64,000 nt of DNA from JAAYJT01 sp037445555 (GTDB lineage: Bacteria > Bacteroidota > Bacteroidia > Bacteroidales > JAAYJT01): NCBI GenBank assembly GCA_037445555.1, contig JBBIKG010000005.1, forward strand, positions 62,001 through 126,000, written 5' to 3'. The translations under genes and the position numbers were made by a program. Of the stretch, positions 16,802 to 25,518 are shown piece by piece. Below the pieces are notes generated by a model, which was not told the origin of the DNA, searched no databases, and worked only from the letters and a program-made list of their open reading frames with translations. Every line of letters begins with the position of its first letter. Position 1 is the stretch's first letter.

Positions 16802-18577
16802 ATGGAAAAAATTAAACTAACGATAGACAATACGCTGATAGAAGTTGCCAAAGGCACTTCGGTCTTGCAGGCAGCCCGACAAATCAACATCGATATCCCA
16901 ACGCTATGCTATATGCACCTTGGCGATATGGGCATCGAACACAAGCCCGGTGGATGCCGTATTTGTGTAGTGGATGTAAAAGGCCGCCGCAACCTGGCGC
17001 CGGCGTGCGCCACAGAATGCTGGGATGGCATGGTGGTTGAAACCCATAACATCCGTGTGCTGAATGCCCGCAAGACCGTGCTTGAACTCATCCTGTCCGA
17101 CCACCCGTTCGATTGCCTTGTATGTGCAAAATCAGGCCATTGTGACCTCCAGAATATAGCCATAAGAATGGGCGTTCGAGAGATCCCTTACAAAGGCGAA
17201 CAAAGCACCTACAAGGAAGACACTTCCCCTTCAATTATCCGCGACATGGATAAATGTATCATGTGCCGCCGCTGCGAAACCATGTGTAACCAGGTGCAGA
17301 CAGTTGGTGTGCTCTCGGCCATCAACCGCGGGTTTCATTCTGTGGTAGCGCCTGCCTTTGAACGCAACCTCGACCACAGCGAGTGTACCTATTGCGGGCA
17401 GTGCGTGGCAGTATGCCCCACCGGGGCCCTCACCGAAGTGGATCATACCAACCAGGTGATCCGTTTGCTGGCAGATCCATCAAAAACGGTCATTGTGCAA
17501 ACAGCCCCTGCCGTACGTGCTGCCCTTGGCGAAGAGTTTGGCATGGAACCCGGCACGCTGGTGACCGGCAAAATGGTAGCCGCTTTGAGGAGGCTGGGAT
17601 TCAATTATGTATTTGATACCGATTTTGCCGCCGACCTCACCATAATGGAAGAAGGCGCTGAACTGCTAGAACGGCTGACAAAATTCCTCAGCGGCGATAA
17701 GGAAGTGAAGCTTCCGATGCTGACATCCTGCTGCCCGGGGTGGGTGAACTTCTTTGAATATCACTTTCCAGACATGATCGATATTCCGTCCACCGCACGT
17801 TCGCCTCAGCAGATGTTTGGAGCCATCGCCAAGTCGTATTTCGCCGAGAAAATAGGAGTTGCACGCGAGAATCTTGTGGTGGTCTCTATCATGCCTTGTG
17901 TGGCAAAAAAATACGAATGCAGCCGGAGTGAGTTCAGCGTCAACGGGATTCCTGACGTGGACTACGCTCTTTCTACGCGCGAACTTGCCAATCTCATCAG
18001 GCAGTCAAACATCAACTTTGCCAAACTTCTCGATGAAAACTTTGACCTGCCCATGGGCGAATCGACAGGGGCCGCTGTAATTTTCGGAACTACCGGCGGG
18101 GTGATTGAAGCCGCAGTCAGAACCGCCTACGAACTTCATACAGGGAAAAAACTCGAAAAGGTTGATTTCATGCAACTCAGGGGTATGGAAGGCATTCGTT
18201 CGGCCAGTATCGATTTTGCAGGTCTGCAGCTGAACATAGGCATCGCACACGGGCTCGGAAACGCACGAACCCTGCTAGAGGAGATAAAGGCTGGGAAAAG
18301 CCATTATCACGCAATCGAGATCATGGCATGTCCGGGTGGGTGCATCGGTGGAGGCGGACAACCGCTGCACCATGGCGACTCCTCCATCCTGAAGGCCAGA
18401 CAAATAGCCATCTACAACGAAGACAAAAACAAACCCTTGCGCAAATCGCACGAAAACCCGTCCATCTGTAAGCTCTATGAAGAATACCTCGGTAAGCCAC
18501 TCGGCGAAAAATCACATCATCTGCTGCACACAAGCTATTTCGACCGAAGCAAAGGGCATGTGCTCATTGAAGAATAA
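16802..18577 (+). CDS. hydA: [FeFe] hydrogenase catalytic subunit, set 2 (HydA, group A3 type)
   Basis: This 591-residue HydA is closely related to the set 1 copy in domain order. Its [2Fe-2S] ligands are C36, C52, C55 and C69; the His-Cys cluster uses H101, C105, C108 and C114; two [4Fe-4S] clusters lie at C152-C162 and C195-C205. The H-cluster motifs TSCCPGW (308-314), MPCVAKKYECSR (C366) and EIMACPGGCIGGGGQP are canonical. The protein ends with PLRKSHENP and a short tail. A GGAGG site precedes the ATG by seven bases. The two HydA proteins differ at many positions, so this is an old duplication or a separate acquisition. Confidence 0.94.
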   Translation: MEKIKLTIDNTLIEVAKGTSVLQAARQINIDIPTLCYMHLGDMGIEHKPGGCRICVVDVKGRRNLAPACATECWDGMVVETHNIRVLNARKTVLELILSDHPFDCLVCAKSGHCDLQNIAIRMGVREIPYKGEQSTYKEDTSPSIIRDMDKCIMCRRCETMCNQVQTVGVLSAINRGFHSVVAPAFERNLDHSECTYCGQCVAVCPTGALTEVDHTNQVIRLLADPSKTVIVQTAPAVRAALGEEFGMEPGTLVTGKMVAALRRLGFNYVFDTDFAADLTIMEEGAELLERLTKFLSGDKEVKLPMLTSCCPGWVNFFEYHFPDMIDIPSTARSPQQMFGAIAKSYFAEKIGVARENLVVVSIMPCVAKKYECSRSEFSVNGIPDVDYALSTRELANLIRQSNINFAKLLDENFDLPMGESTGAAVIFGTTGGVIEAAVRTAYELHTGKKLEKVDFMQLRGMEGIRSASIDFAGLQLNIGIAHGLGNARTLLEEIKAGKSHYHAIEIMACPGGCIGGGGQPLHHGDSSILKARQIAIYNEDKNKPLRKSHENPSICKLYEEYLGKPLGEKSHHLLHTSYFDRSKGHVLIEE

Positions 18578-18606
18578 ATACTTCCTTTACCTCAAAAGAA
18601 ACCTTT

Positions 18607-19089
18607 ATGACATCAATCAAGATTAAGCTAAAAGAAAAGGATGTGGCGCAGCTCCAGCAGGTTTGCAGGGATTTCGGCAATGACCCCGGTGAGCTGATAA
18701 ATGTGTTGCATAGGGCGCAGAGCATTTTCGGGTACCTGCCAGCCGAGGTTCAGGAAGTGGTGGCTAACGAACTGAAGTTGCCTGTGGCAAAAGTGTATGG
18801 TGTAGTGACGTTTTACTCGTTCTTTACGATGATTCCGAAAGGTCGCCATCCTATTTCCATCTGCACCGGCACCGCCTGCTATGTGCGCGGCGCAGAGAAG
18901 GTGCTTGAGGAGTTCAAGAAAAACCTGAAGATCAAGGTTGGCGAAACCACCCCCGACGGCAAGTTTTCCCTTAGTTGCCTGCGCTGCGTGGGTGCCTGCG
19001 GACTTGCCCCTGTAGTGCTCATCGGCGAAAAAACTTACGGCCGTGTCTCTCCCGACGGCGTCAGGGACATCCTGAAGGAGTACGAATAG
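18607..19089 (+). CDS. hydC: NuoE-like [2Fe-2S] subunit of [FeFe] hydrogenase, set 2 (HydC)
   Basis: The 160-residue thioredoxin-like protein has the ligands CTGTAC near residue 86 and CVGAC near 128. It is the last gene of the second hydrogenase operon, whereas in set 1 hydC comes first. The sequence is clearly different from the set 1 HydC, so each complex probably has its own NuoE-like subunit. It is convergent with the EamA transporter gene, 65 bases away. Confidence 0.9.
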   Translation: MTSIKIKLKEKDVAQLQQVCRDFGNDPGELINVLHRAQSIFGYLPAEVQEVVANELKLPVAKVYGVVTFYSFFTMIPKGRHPISICTGTACYVRGAEKVLEEFKKNLKIKVGETTPDGKFSLSCLRCVGACGLAPVVLIGEKTYGRVSPDGVRDILKEYE

Positions 19090-19154
19090 GGAGGATGTTG
19101 CCCGCCATCGGTCAATGGACCTCCTTATTATCTGCCAACGAGCCTGAGTTCAGG

Positions 19155-20054
19155 TTACCGAGTTACCTTCATTTTCTTCCCCTGTGTGAGCACCACCACA
19201 CCGGCAATGGTGATCATCCCTCCGATAACCTGGTACCATAAGGGTATGGTTCCGAGATACAGATAAGCACCCAGCAATACCAGCAGTCCTGTGGTGCTTT
19301 GCAGGATTGCAGTGAATGAGGCTTCAAGATAAACCAGTGCGCTGTATTGATTGATGGAGGTCAGAAAAGGCCCGAACAGTGAGCCGGCAAGAAGGATCAG
19401 CAGTGCCTGTTTTGATACCAGTATCGACTCGCCTCTGATAAGCAGAAAGACCAGCGAGAATGCCAGCAGAAACGCAGCCCGGTTCAGAGCCAGGATGGTT
19501 GGGCTGACCTGCCCGATGATGCGCTTGGCAGTTATGGTGCGTATGGCATAGAAGAATGACGAAAGCGCCATTAATCCCACAGCGCTGTGCAGCATGCTGT
19601 TCCACCGTAGCGACTGGTTGTAGCCGATTACAAATACCCCAATAAATGTCATTACTACACCTGCTATTTCAACCCGGTTGAATCGTTCGTTGAGAAAGAA
19701 AAATCCAATGACCGGCACTATGACATACTCAATATTTCGTACAAACGAAGGCAGCGCAGGATTGTCGGCCACGTTTATAGACATGAAGTATGCAGTGGTA
19801 GCGACGATCTCAATAAATCCGATAAACACCAGCACGCGGGCCGATTTGGCAGTGATGCGCCGGTATGAAGGGATCGCCTGCGGGGTAAGCGAATAGAGCA
19901 GGTTCCACATAATGGCAAACAGGAACCACCAGAAGCCGAACTGGGGCAGGCTCACCTGCTGCAGTGCTGCTTTGCTGAATAGGTACACAAGGGCACCAGC
20001 CACCGTTGCCATCCCTGCATGATAATACCCCCTGAGCAATGATCTGCGTTTCAT
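19155..20054 (-). CDS. EamA-family (DMT superfamily) membrane transporter
   Basis: The 299-residue protein has about ten membrane helices in two repeats, with the second repeat containing QYSALVYLEASFTAILQSTTGLL, which is the usual EamA pattern. The substrate cannot be told from sequence. It starts with an ATGA overlap on the NadR-like kinase gene, so it is translated in one operon with pnuC and the kinase, which suggests a role in export or import of a related metabolite. Confidence 0.8.
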   Translation of the reverse strand: MKRRSLLRGYYHAGMATVAGALVYLFSKAALQQVSLPQFGFWWFLFAIMWNLLYSLTPQAIPSYRRITAKSARVLVFIGFIEIVATTAYFMSINVADNPALPSFVRNIEYVIVPVIGFFFLNERFNRVEIAGVVMTFIGVFVIGYNQSLRWNSMLHSAVGLMALSSFFYAIRTITAKRIIGQVSPTILALNRAAFLLAFSLVFLLIRGESILVSKQALLILLAGSLFGPFLTSINQYSALVYLEASFTAILQSTTGLLVLLGAYLYLGTIPLWYQVIGGMITIAGVVVLTQGKKMKVTR

Positions 20055-20575
20055 GAAAGTTGTTTGAGCAGAATGAGGGCGTTGAGAAGGCGCTGTTCAC
20101 CCAAACCACTCACGACGCCGTAGGGAACGCCTAGGGTGTTCAGTTCGGAAAGATACCGGTCAAAGATTTCGCGACGCAAATGGGGATGTTCGCGCAGCGG
20201 GTCAAATTCCCACGGCAGGTCTATATCCATCAGAAGGTAATAGTCCACCGGTTGCTTTGGTAGATTTTCCTGAATCCACCTGTGGCAGGTGCCGAAAACC
20301 ACATCGCACCATACTTTGGTTACCAGCAGGTCGGTGTCGAAAAACACCCAGGATGCAACGGGCGAGCCGGCAGCTTCGGCAATGCCCCGCTTCATTAAGC
20401 GAAGCTGTGTTCGGGCAATGTGCAGAATATCCTTATAGGTATAACCGCTTGCAAGCCCCAGCAAGTATTGGCGGGCATACTCCGGAACCCAGATGGTGTC
20501 GAAGTGACCAGCCAATGCCGCCGACATCAGAGATTTTCCGCACGACTCCGGCCCGGTGATGGCGATACGTTTCAT
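20051..20575 (-). CDS. NadR-like ribosylnicotinamide kinase (P-loop ATPase)
   Basis: The 174-residue protein starts MKRIAITGPESCGKS, with a Walker A motif, and resembles the kinase domain of NadR. VPEYARQYL and FFDTDLLVTKVW are also typical. It would phosphorylate nicotinamide riboside to NMN, trapping the substrate imported by PnuC. The adenylyltransferase and helix-turn-helix domains of enterobacterial NadR are absent. I chose the ATG at 20575, which overlaps the pnuC stop as ATGA, rather than an upstream in-frame ATG at 20608 inside pnuC. Confidence 0.8.
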   Translation of the reverse strand: MKRIAITGPESCGKSLMSAALAGHFDTIWVPEYARQYLLGLASGYTYKDILHIARTQLRLMKRGIAEAAGSPVASWVFFDTDLLVTKVWCDVVFGTCHRWIQENLPKQPVDYYLLMDIDLPWEFDPLREHPHLRREIFDRYLSELNTLGVPYGVVSGLGEQRLLNALILLKQLS

Positions 20576-21210
20576 GCCTTTTGCTGCTGGCGGTACATAC
20601 GGCTCCATTCAATCAGCCCCATGATGGCAAGTATCAGGAAAATAAAATACTGAAAGCTGGTCAGTACGAGACCTTTCATCATATACAGTGGCACCGACAC
20701 CACATCGCCTATAATCCAGTAAATCCAATTTTCAACTTTTTTCCTCGCCATCAGTAACATGGCGATCAGAAAAACGGCGGTGGTGAATGAATCGACATAG
20801 GGAACGTAAGAATTCATATATTCCGGGTCATCTTTCTTGAAAACCCAGATAAGGCCCAGGATGGCAAAGTAGAATGCGACGGTGGCCAGCACCGTAATCC
20901 ATTGCTGGCGTGCAGTGTTACGGGTGATGGACAGTTTCTGCTGGTTATGGTCCTTGCGTGTCCACATGATCCAACCATACACGCTCATTACAAAATAGAA
21001 AAAGTTGATTCCCATATCAGCATACAGCATGGCAAAGTAGCAGATATAGACGTAGATAAGCACCGAAATAATGCCGGTTGGGTACACCAGTATATTGGCT
21101 TTACGCGCATACCATACGCTAAGCAGGCCAAAGGTGGCGGCAAAGGCTTCGAGCCAGGTTGACCCGAGGATGTTTTGATAAAATGTCTCAAAAAAGCTAA
21201 GGATGATCAT
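20572..21210 (-). CDS. pnuC: PnuC-family vitamin transporter (likely nicotinamide riboside)
   Basis: This 212-residue membrane protein has about seven helices and the PnuC-family blocks FGLLSVWYARKANILVYPTG and WIYWIIGDVVSVPLYMMKGL. Members import nicotinamide riboside or, in Bacteroidota, thiamine by facilitated diffusion with trapping by a kinase. The coupled NadR-like kinase points to nicotinamide riboside. A small protein of the thiamine-binding family lies 105 bases upstream, so thiamine remains possible. Confidence 0.85.
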   Translation of the reverse strand: MIILSFFETFYQNILGSTWLEAFAATFGLLSVWYARKANILVYPTGIISVLIYVYICYFAMLYADMGINFFYFVMSVYGWIMWTRKDHNQQKLSITRNTARQQWITVLATVAFYFAILGLIWVFKKDDPEYMNSYVPYVDSFTTAVFLIAMLLMARKKVENWIYWIIGDVVSVPLYMMKGLVLTSFQYFIFLILAIMGLIEWSRMYRQQQKA

Positions 21211-21315
21211 AGGTAATATGAAAAAGTCGGATAGTGTCGGGCAGTAGAATCGGGTTGTATGTTCTCTTTATACCGGTTTATATGCTGATAATTCACCAAA
21301 GCCTTGGATAGGATT

Positions 21316-21570
21316 TCAAGACGAATAGTTGCGCTGGTCGACGTTTACCACTTTGATGACAAACACGGATAACGGCAGCTCAAACGATTTTCGGATCTCG
21401 GTGCGGAAGGCATTGAAAGCATCATCGAATTCACCAAATACCTGTGTACTCAAACCGTTGGTGACCACTTCAAGGGTAGGATACCTGTGCAGTCGTTCAA
21501 TAAAATCGAGAATGTGAGGTATGTGGTCGCATCCCAGGGGATAGTAACTTATATCAAACGATACGTTCAT
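21316..21570 (-). CDS. Small thiamine-binding-type protein (YkoF/MTH1187 family, COG0011-like)
   Basis: The 84-residue protein has the alternating strand-helix pattern of this family and the motif TNGLSTQVFGEFDDAF, close to the conserved block of MTH1187/YkoF-type proteins. Some members bind thiamine or its pyrimidine part. It sits between mpl and pnuC on the same strand, with about 100 bases on each side, so it may have its own promoter. I saw no credible TPP riboswitch on this strand. Confidence 0.6.
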   Translation of the reverse strand: MNVSFDISYYPLGCDHIPHILDFIERLHRYPTLEVVTNGLSTQVFGEFDDAFNAFRTEIRKSFELPLSVFVIKVVNVDQRNYSS

Positions 21571-21673
21571 GGCGGTATTTGATTTCCCGCCAAAGGTAGG
21601 GGAATTTTTTATGCTGAGATGGTATAGCCTGGGAAGGTGGTCAATCCACCTGAATTGCCTTAAATTTGATGAT

Positions 21674-23029
21674 TTACTGCTCCCCGATAATCATTGCCAG
21701 CTGCGCCAAATCCAGGCCATCGAAGTTGCCCGAACTCATCATCAACAACTGGTCTGAAGTCCAGTTGAGATATTGCAGGTATTCCTTAAGGTGATCCGGA
21801 TCACTAAAAACCAACATTCCGGGTTTGTTAAAAGCTCGTATGATGTCAGCAGACGCAATCGGAGGCAGTCTTTTGAGTGCAGCGGCGTGGGGGCTGTAAT
21901 ATATTACCGCTATGTCGGCTTCGTCCATGGTACCTTTATAATGAGGAAGGAAGTCCGGGTTGAGGCTGCTGTAAGTATGCAGCTCGAAGCAGGCTACGAG
22001 TCGCCTGGACGGAGCCAGTTCTTTGGCGGCGCTCACAGTGGCTTTGAGCTTGGACGGGGAATGGGCGAAGTCGCGGTAGACTGTCACCGGGCCATTGTTG
22101 TTGATGCGTTCGAGGCGGCGCTGCGCGCCGCCAAAGTTCTGTATGGCTTTATAAAAACTTTGTTCGCTGATCCCAAGTTCCTTGCATACCTCTAGTGCGC
22201 CCGACAGGTTGACCATATTGTGCCGGCCAAAAATCTGTAGGCTTGCCGTTCTGCCCCCAAAGGTCACAACGGCCTTTTCGTTGAGCAAAGTATAGTGGGG
22301 TGTTTCGTAGGGGATCAGCAATACCTTCTTTTCCAGCTCCATCGCTATGTCAAGCACCAAAGGATCTTCCTGATTATAGATCAGCGCATCAGAGGCCTGG
22401 CCAGCAAATATCCTGAACTGTTCCACATACTCTTCGAAATCGGGAAACACATTGATATGATCCCATGCTATGCCGCTTATGAGGGCAATGTGGGGATGAT
22501 ACAGGTGAAACTTAGGCCGCGGATCAAATGGGGCGGTCAGGTATTCATCTCCCTCATAAATCATCACCGGAGCTTCGTCGCTGATCCGTACCATCACCTC
22601 AAAGCCCTGAACCTGTGCACCCACAAGATAGTCGAAATCGCAACCGCAATATTTCAAAACATGCATCACCATGGCGGTGATGGTGGTTTTGCCATGGCTC
22701 CCTCCTATCACCACTCGCTTTTTATTGCGGGCATGTTCGTAAAGGTATTCCGGAAATGAATACACCTTGAGATCCAGTTGCCTGGCTCTGACCAGTTCTG
22801 GGTTGTCGGCACGGGCATGCATCCCCACAATAACTGCATTGATTTCAGGGGTGAGTTTCTGAGGAAACCAACCTTCGGCATCCGGCAGGATACCGGCAGC
22901 GCGCAGGCGCGATTGGGCCGGGTCGAAAATTTCATCATCCGAACCTGTGACGGTATGGCCTTTTGCATGAAGTGCAAGGGCCAGGTTGTGCATCACCGCC
23001 CCGCCAACAGCAATAAAATGATAATTCAT
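21674..23029 (-). CDS. mpl: UDP-N-acetylmuramate:L-alanyl-gamma-D-glutamyl-meso-diaminopimelate ligase (Mpl)
   Basis: The 451-residue Mur-ligase family protein recycles the murein tripeptide by joining it to UDP-MurNAc. The ATP site is GGSHGKTTITAMVMHVL near residue 110; IYEGDEYLTAPFDPRPKFHLY and ISGIAWDHINVFP are features of Mpl rather than MurC. The N-terminus MNYHFIAVGGAVMHNLALAL is the usual start. The neighbouring gene on the plus strand starts only nine bases from this start, so the two divergent genes share a very short control region. Confidence 0.92.
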   Translation of the reverse strand: MNYHFIAVGGAVMHNLALALHAKGHTVTGSDDEIFDPAQSRLRAAGILPDAEGWFPQKLTPEINAVIVGMHARADNPELVRARQLDLKVYSFPEYLYEHARNKKRVVIGGSHGKTTITAMVMHVLKYCGCDFDYLVGAQVQGFEVMVRISDEAPVMIYEGDEYLTAPFDPRPKFHLYHPHIALISGIAWDHINVFPDFEEYVEQFRIFAGQASDALIYNQEDPLVLDIAMELEKKVLLIPYETPHYTLLNEKAVVTFGGRTASLQIFGRHNMVNLSGALEVCKELGISEQSFYKAIQNFGGAQRRLERINNNGPVTVYRDFAHSPSKLKATVSAAKELAPSRRLVACFELHTYSSLNPDFLPHYKGTMDEADIAVIYYSPHAAALKRLPPIASADIIRAFNKPGMLVFSDPDHLKEYLQYLNWTSDQLLMMSSGNFDGLDLAQLAMIIGEQ

Positions 23030-23038
23030 GTCTTAAGG

Positions 23039-24238
23039 ATGAAGGTCGAAACACAAAGGTACCAATTTCTGCAAATGCCGTACATTCGCTGCAAACTGCA
23101 CCACATGCTACCTCTTAAGCCAGGATGCGAGAAAAAATGCCCCGCCTGTCGGCACCGGCAATGGTCCATCAATGAGAGCCTTGACCAGAAGGCTGCATGG
23201 CTTAGGCAGCGTATGCCCGAATTTCAGGACCGACTCATGCCGATAAGAGGCAATGATGAAGAATCCCGATGGCACTATCGAAGCAAGGTTTGCCTCGCGG
23301 CTGCTTGGGAACAGGGAAAATGGAAAATCGGCACCAGGCAGCGTGAAGAAGTCATTGCAATCCACAATTGCCCAGTGCATCAGCCCGGTGTCAATGCAAA
23401 TGTTCAACTGCTGTGTCAAAGCATGCCTTCCTTCCAGGATTTTCCGCTGGTGTATTTTTTACAGTCAGGCAGACAAATGACGCTGGTTGTAAAAAGCAAC
23501 CGGCTTCCCGATCTGCAATGGATAGATGCGAATCTTATCGAAGTACTTAAAGATAATGGAGCCGAAACCTTATGGATACACCTTCACCCTAGTGCAGGCC
23601 GCAAGGTGTTGGGCAAAGGAGGTTGGCAAAGGGTATTTGGGCCACCGCACTCCCTAAGCGAGCAGGGGCTGGCTTATGGACCTGCGTCATTCACTCAGGT
23701 CATCCCTCGTTTGCACGAGCAAACAATCGCAGAAACATTAGCCTTCCTGACTCCTTCGGCAAAGTCCTTCGTCGTAGATCTCTACAGCGGCATCGGTGCT
23801 ACCCTCATTGAGTGGAGCAAAGCTGGCGCCCATAGCGTGGGCATAGAACTCGACGGTGAAGCCGTGGACTGTGCCCGCATCAATGTCCCAGACGTTCCCA
23901 TTCTGCGCGGGGCATGCCATCACCGTATCCCTCAGCTCAACGACATACTTGCCCGCATTGGCGACTCCGAAATACTGCTCTACGTGAACCCACCCCGCAC
24001 AGGGCTCGATGAAAAGGTGGCGAACTGGATAGCCGGAACACTAAAACCCGCGCGTATGGCATATTTATCGTGCAGTGCCGGTACCCTGCACCGCGACATA
24101 TTGTATCTTACCAGAAAGGGTTTTGCAGTTACAAAAATTATCCCTTTTGATTTTTTTCCAAACACCATTCACGTCGAAACCCTCGCTCTGCTGATTGGCC
24201 CTTTGGCGGCCAGCACGTGCAAAAGAGGCTCAGGCTGA
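23039..24238 (+). CDS. TrmA/RlmCD-family RNA 5-methyluridine methyltransferase
   Basis: The 399-residue protein has a cysteine group CEKKCPACRHRQW near residue 30, probably part of a [4Fe-4S] site as in RlmD. The SAM site is VVDLYSGIGATLIEWSKAG, and the catalytic region is YVNPPRTGLDEK and YLSCSAGTLHRD, where the cysteine attacks uridine C6. The target (23S rRNA or tRNA) is not clear. The frame is open to 22778 inside mpl on the other strand; the ATG at 23039 is likely, and 23075 is an alternative. The stop lies seven bases from the convergent permease gene. Confidence 0.85.
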   Translation: MKVETQRYQFLQMPYIRCKLHHMLPLKPGCEKKCPACRHRQWSINESLDQKAAWLRQRMPEFQDRLMPIRGNDEESRWHYRSKVCLAAAWEQGKWKIGTRQREEVIAIHNCPVHQPGVNANVQLLCQSMPSFQDFPLVYFLQSGRQMTLVVKSNRLPDLQWIDANLIEVLKDNGAETLWIHLHPSAGRKVLGKGGWQRVFGPPHSLSEQGLAYGPASFTQVIPRLHEQTIAETLAFLTPSAKSFVVDLYSGIGATLIEWSKAGAHSVGIELDGEAVDCARINVPDVPILRGACHHRIPQLNDILARIGDSEILLYVNPPRTGLDEKVANWIAGTLKPARMAYLSCSAGTLHRDILYLTRKGFAVTKIIPFDFFPNTIHVETLALLIGPLAASTCKRGSG

Positions 24239-24244
24239 CGGAGT

Positions 24245-25465
24245 TCAATCGAACCGTATGGCTTTGACAGGGGTGATGGATGTGATGACCAGGGAGGGCA
24301 GCACCATGGCCAGCACACTAACAATCAGCACTCCCGCGTTCAGCAGCACCACATGAAGCCAGTCGACGCCGATGGGTACCACCGATACATAATACGACTC
24401 CTGGTTAAGCTCAATGATGCCAAAATGTTGCTGCAACAATGAAAGACCCAGCCCGATGATGTTGCCCCAAACCAACCCTTTGAGGGTGATACGGGCGGCA
24501 ATCAATATGAACACTTTGCGGATATTCAGGTTGTCGTAGCCAAGGGCCTTGAATACTCCAATATGGGTGGTTCGCTCAAGAATGGTGATCAGCAGGGCGG
24601 ATAAAATGGTGATGATGGCAACAAGCTGCATCAGCGTAAGTATAATCACTACATTCATATCCTGCAGGCGCAGCCAGTCAAAAATCTGCGGATAGAGCTC
24701 CCTTACTGATTGTGCATTGAGCTCAGATCCTACTTCCCTGTATATTAGTGTGGTGATTTTATCAAGGTTGGCAAACTTATCTATATATACTTCGAACCCT
24801 GCCACCTGATCGGGGTTCCAATTATTGAGCCGCTGGATATGTCGGATGTCGGCATATACAAAGAGCTTGTCGAACTCTTCGAGCCCGGTATCAAAGATGC
24901 CGGCTACTACAAATTTACGTGCCCTGATGAGGTTATCTATGATAAAATAGGTTCTCACCTCATCGCCCGGCTTCAGTCCCAGCAGGAGTGAGTTTTTCTT
25001 CGAAACAAGTATTTCGTTTGAGGCAGCGGTATCGTTGAACCGGATGATCGTTCCAGCGCTCAGGACTTCACCGATATAGTCCCAGTTAAAATCCCGGTCA
25101 ATGCCCTTAAGCACAACGCCCTGTATATTATGCTCTGTCCGGATGAGGCATGGCTTGGTTGCCATCACCTGCACATGCGAAATACCTGGGATATCTTTCA
25201 GCTTTTCGATGGAAGGCTGGTGGCTGCTGACAGGTTCAGGTTCATAGGAGTTGTTTGAAGTAAAGCTGGAAATCTGGATATGCCCTCCAAAACCGATCAC
25301 TTTTTCACGTATCTCGCGTTGAAATCCTGTGACAATCGCCACCGACAGAATCATTACGGCGATGGACAGGGCAACGGCGGTTATGGCAATGCGAATGATA
25401 GGATCGGAAAAACCTTTCTCTGATTTACCCAACAGCCGATTGGCAAAATAAATCTCGCGCTTCAA
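24245..25465 (-). CDS. LolC/LolE-type ABC transporter permease (FtsX-like)
   Basis: This membrane protein has one N-terminal helix, a large periplasmic domain and three C-terminal helices, the layout of LolC/E and MacB permeases. It would work in releasing lipoproteins from the inner membrane together with an ATPase not encoded nearby. The first ATG in frame is at 25510, but a candidate -7 box on this strand lies at 25487-25494, downstream of that codon. A TTG at 25465, giving LKREIYFANRLLG, fits the family start better. This would give 406 residues. Confidence 0.8.
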   Translation of the reverse strand: MKREIYFANRLLGKSEKGFSDPIIRIAITAVALSIAVMILSVAIVTGFQREIREKVIGFGGHIQISSFTSNNSYEPEPVSSHQPSIEKLKDIPGISHVQVMATKPCLIRTEHNIQGVVLKGIDRDFNWDYIGEVLSAGTIIRFNDTAASNEILVSKKNSLLLGLKPGDEVRTYFIIDNLIRARKFVVAGIFDTGLEEFDKLFVYADIRHIQRLNNWNPDQVAGFEVYIDKFANLDKITTLIYREVGSELNAQSVRELYPQIFDWLRLQDMNVVIILTLMQLVAIITILSALLITILERTTHIGVFKALGYDNLNIRKVFILIAARITLKGLVWGNIIGLGLSLLQQHFGIIELNQESYYVSVVPIGVDWLHVVLLNAGVLIVSVLAMVLPSLVITSITPVKAIRFD

Positions 25466-25470
25466 AATGA

Positions 25471-25494
25471 TAAATTTGTTTATTTGCAAACATA
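25471..25494. promoter_or_regulatory. Divergent candidate -7 elements for namZ and the LolC/E-type gene
   Basis: TAAATTTG at 25471-25478 on the plus strand and TATGTTTG at 25487-25494 on the minus strand each fit TAnnTTTG. They would drive the NamZ gene and the permease gene. Neither has a clear -33 element. Confidence 0.4.
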
Positions 25495-25518
25495 ACGAAT
25501 TTAACGGCATGTGATTTT

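Noticed and set aside
21600..21680. A THI-box-like stretch on the plus strand (ctgagatggt followed by cacctgaat), suggesting a TPP riboswitch near the thiamine-binding-type gene.
   Set aside because: It is on the wrong strand for all nearby genes, and the core blocks after ACCTGA are missing, so it looks like chance.
22778..23038. An N-terminal extension of the RNA methyltransferase inside mpl.
   Set aside because: It is antisense to the conserved start of mpl and has no recognisable family sequence.
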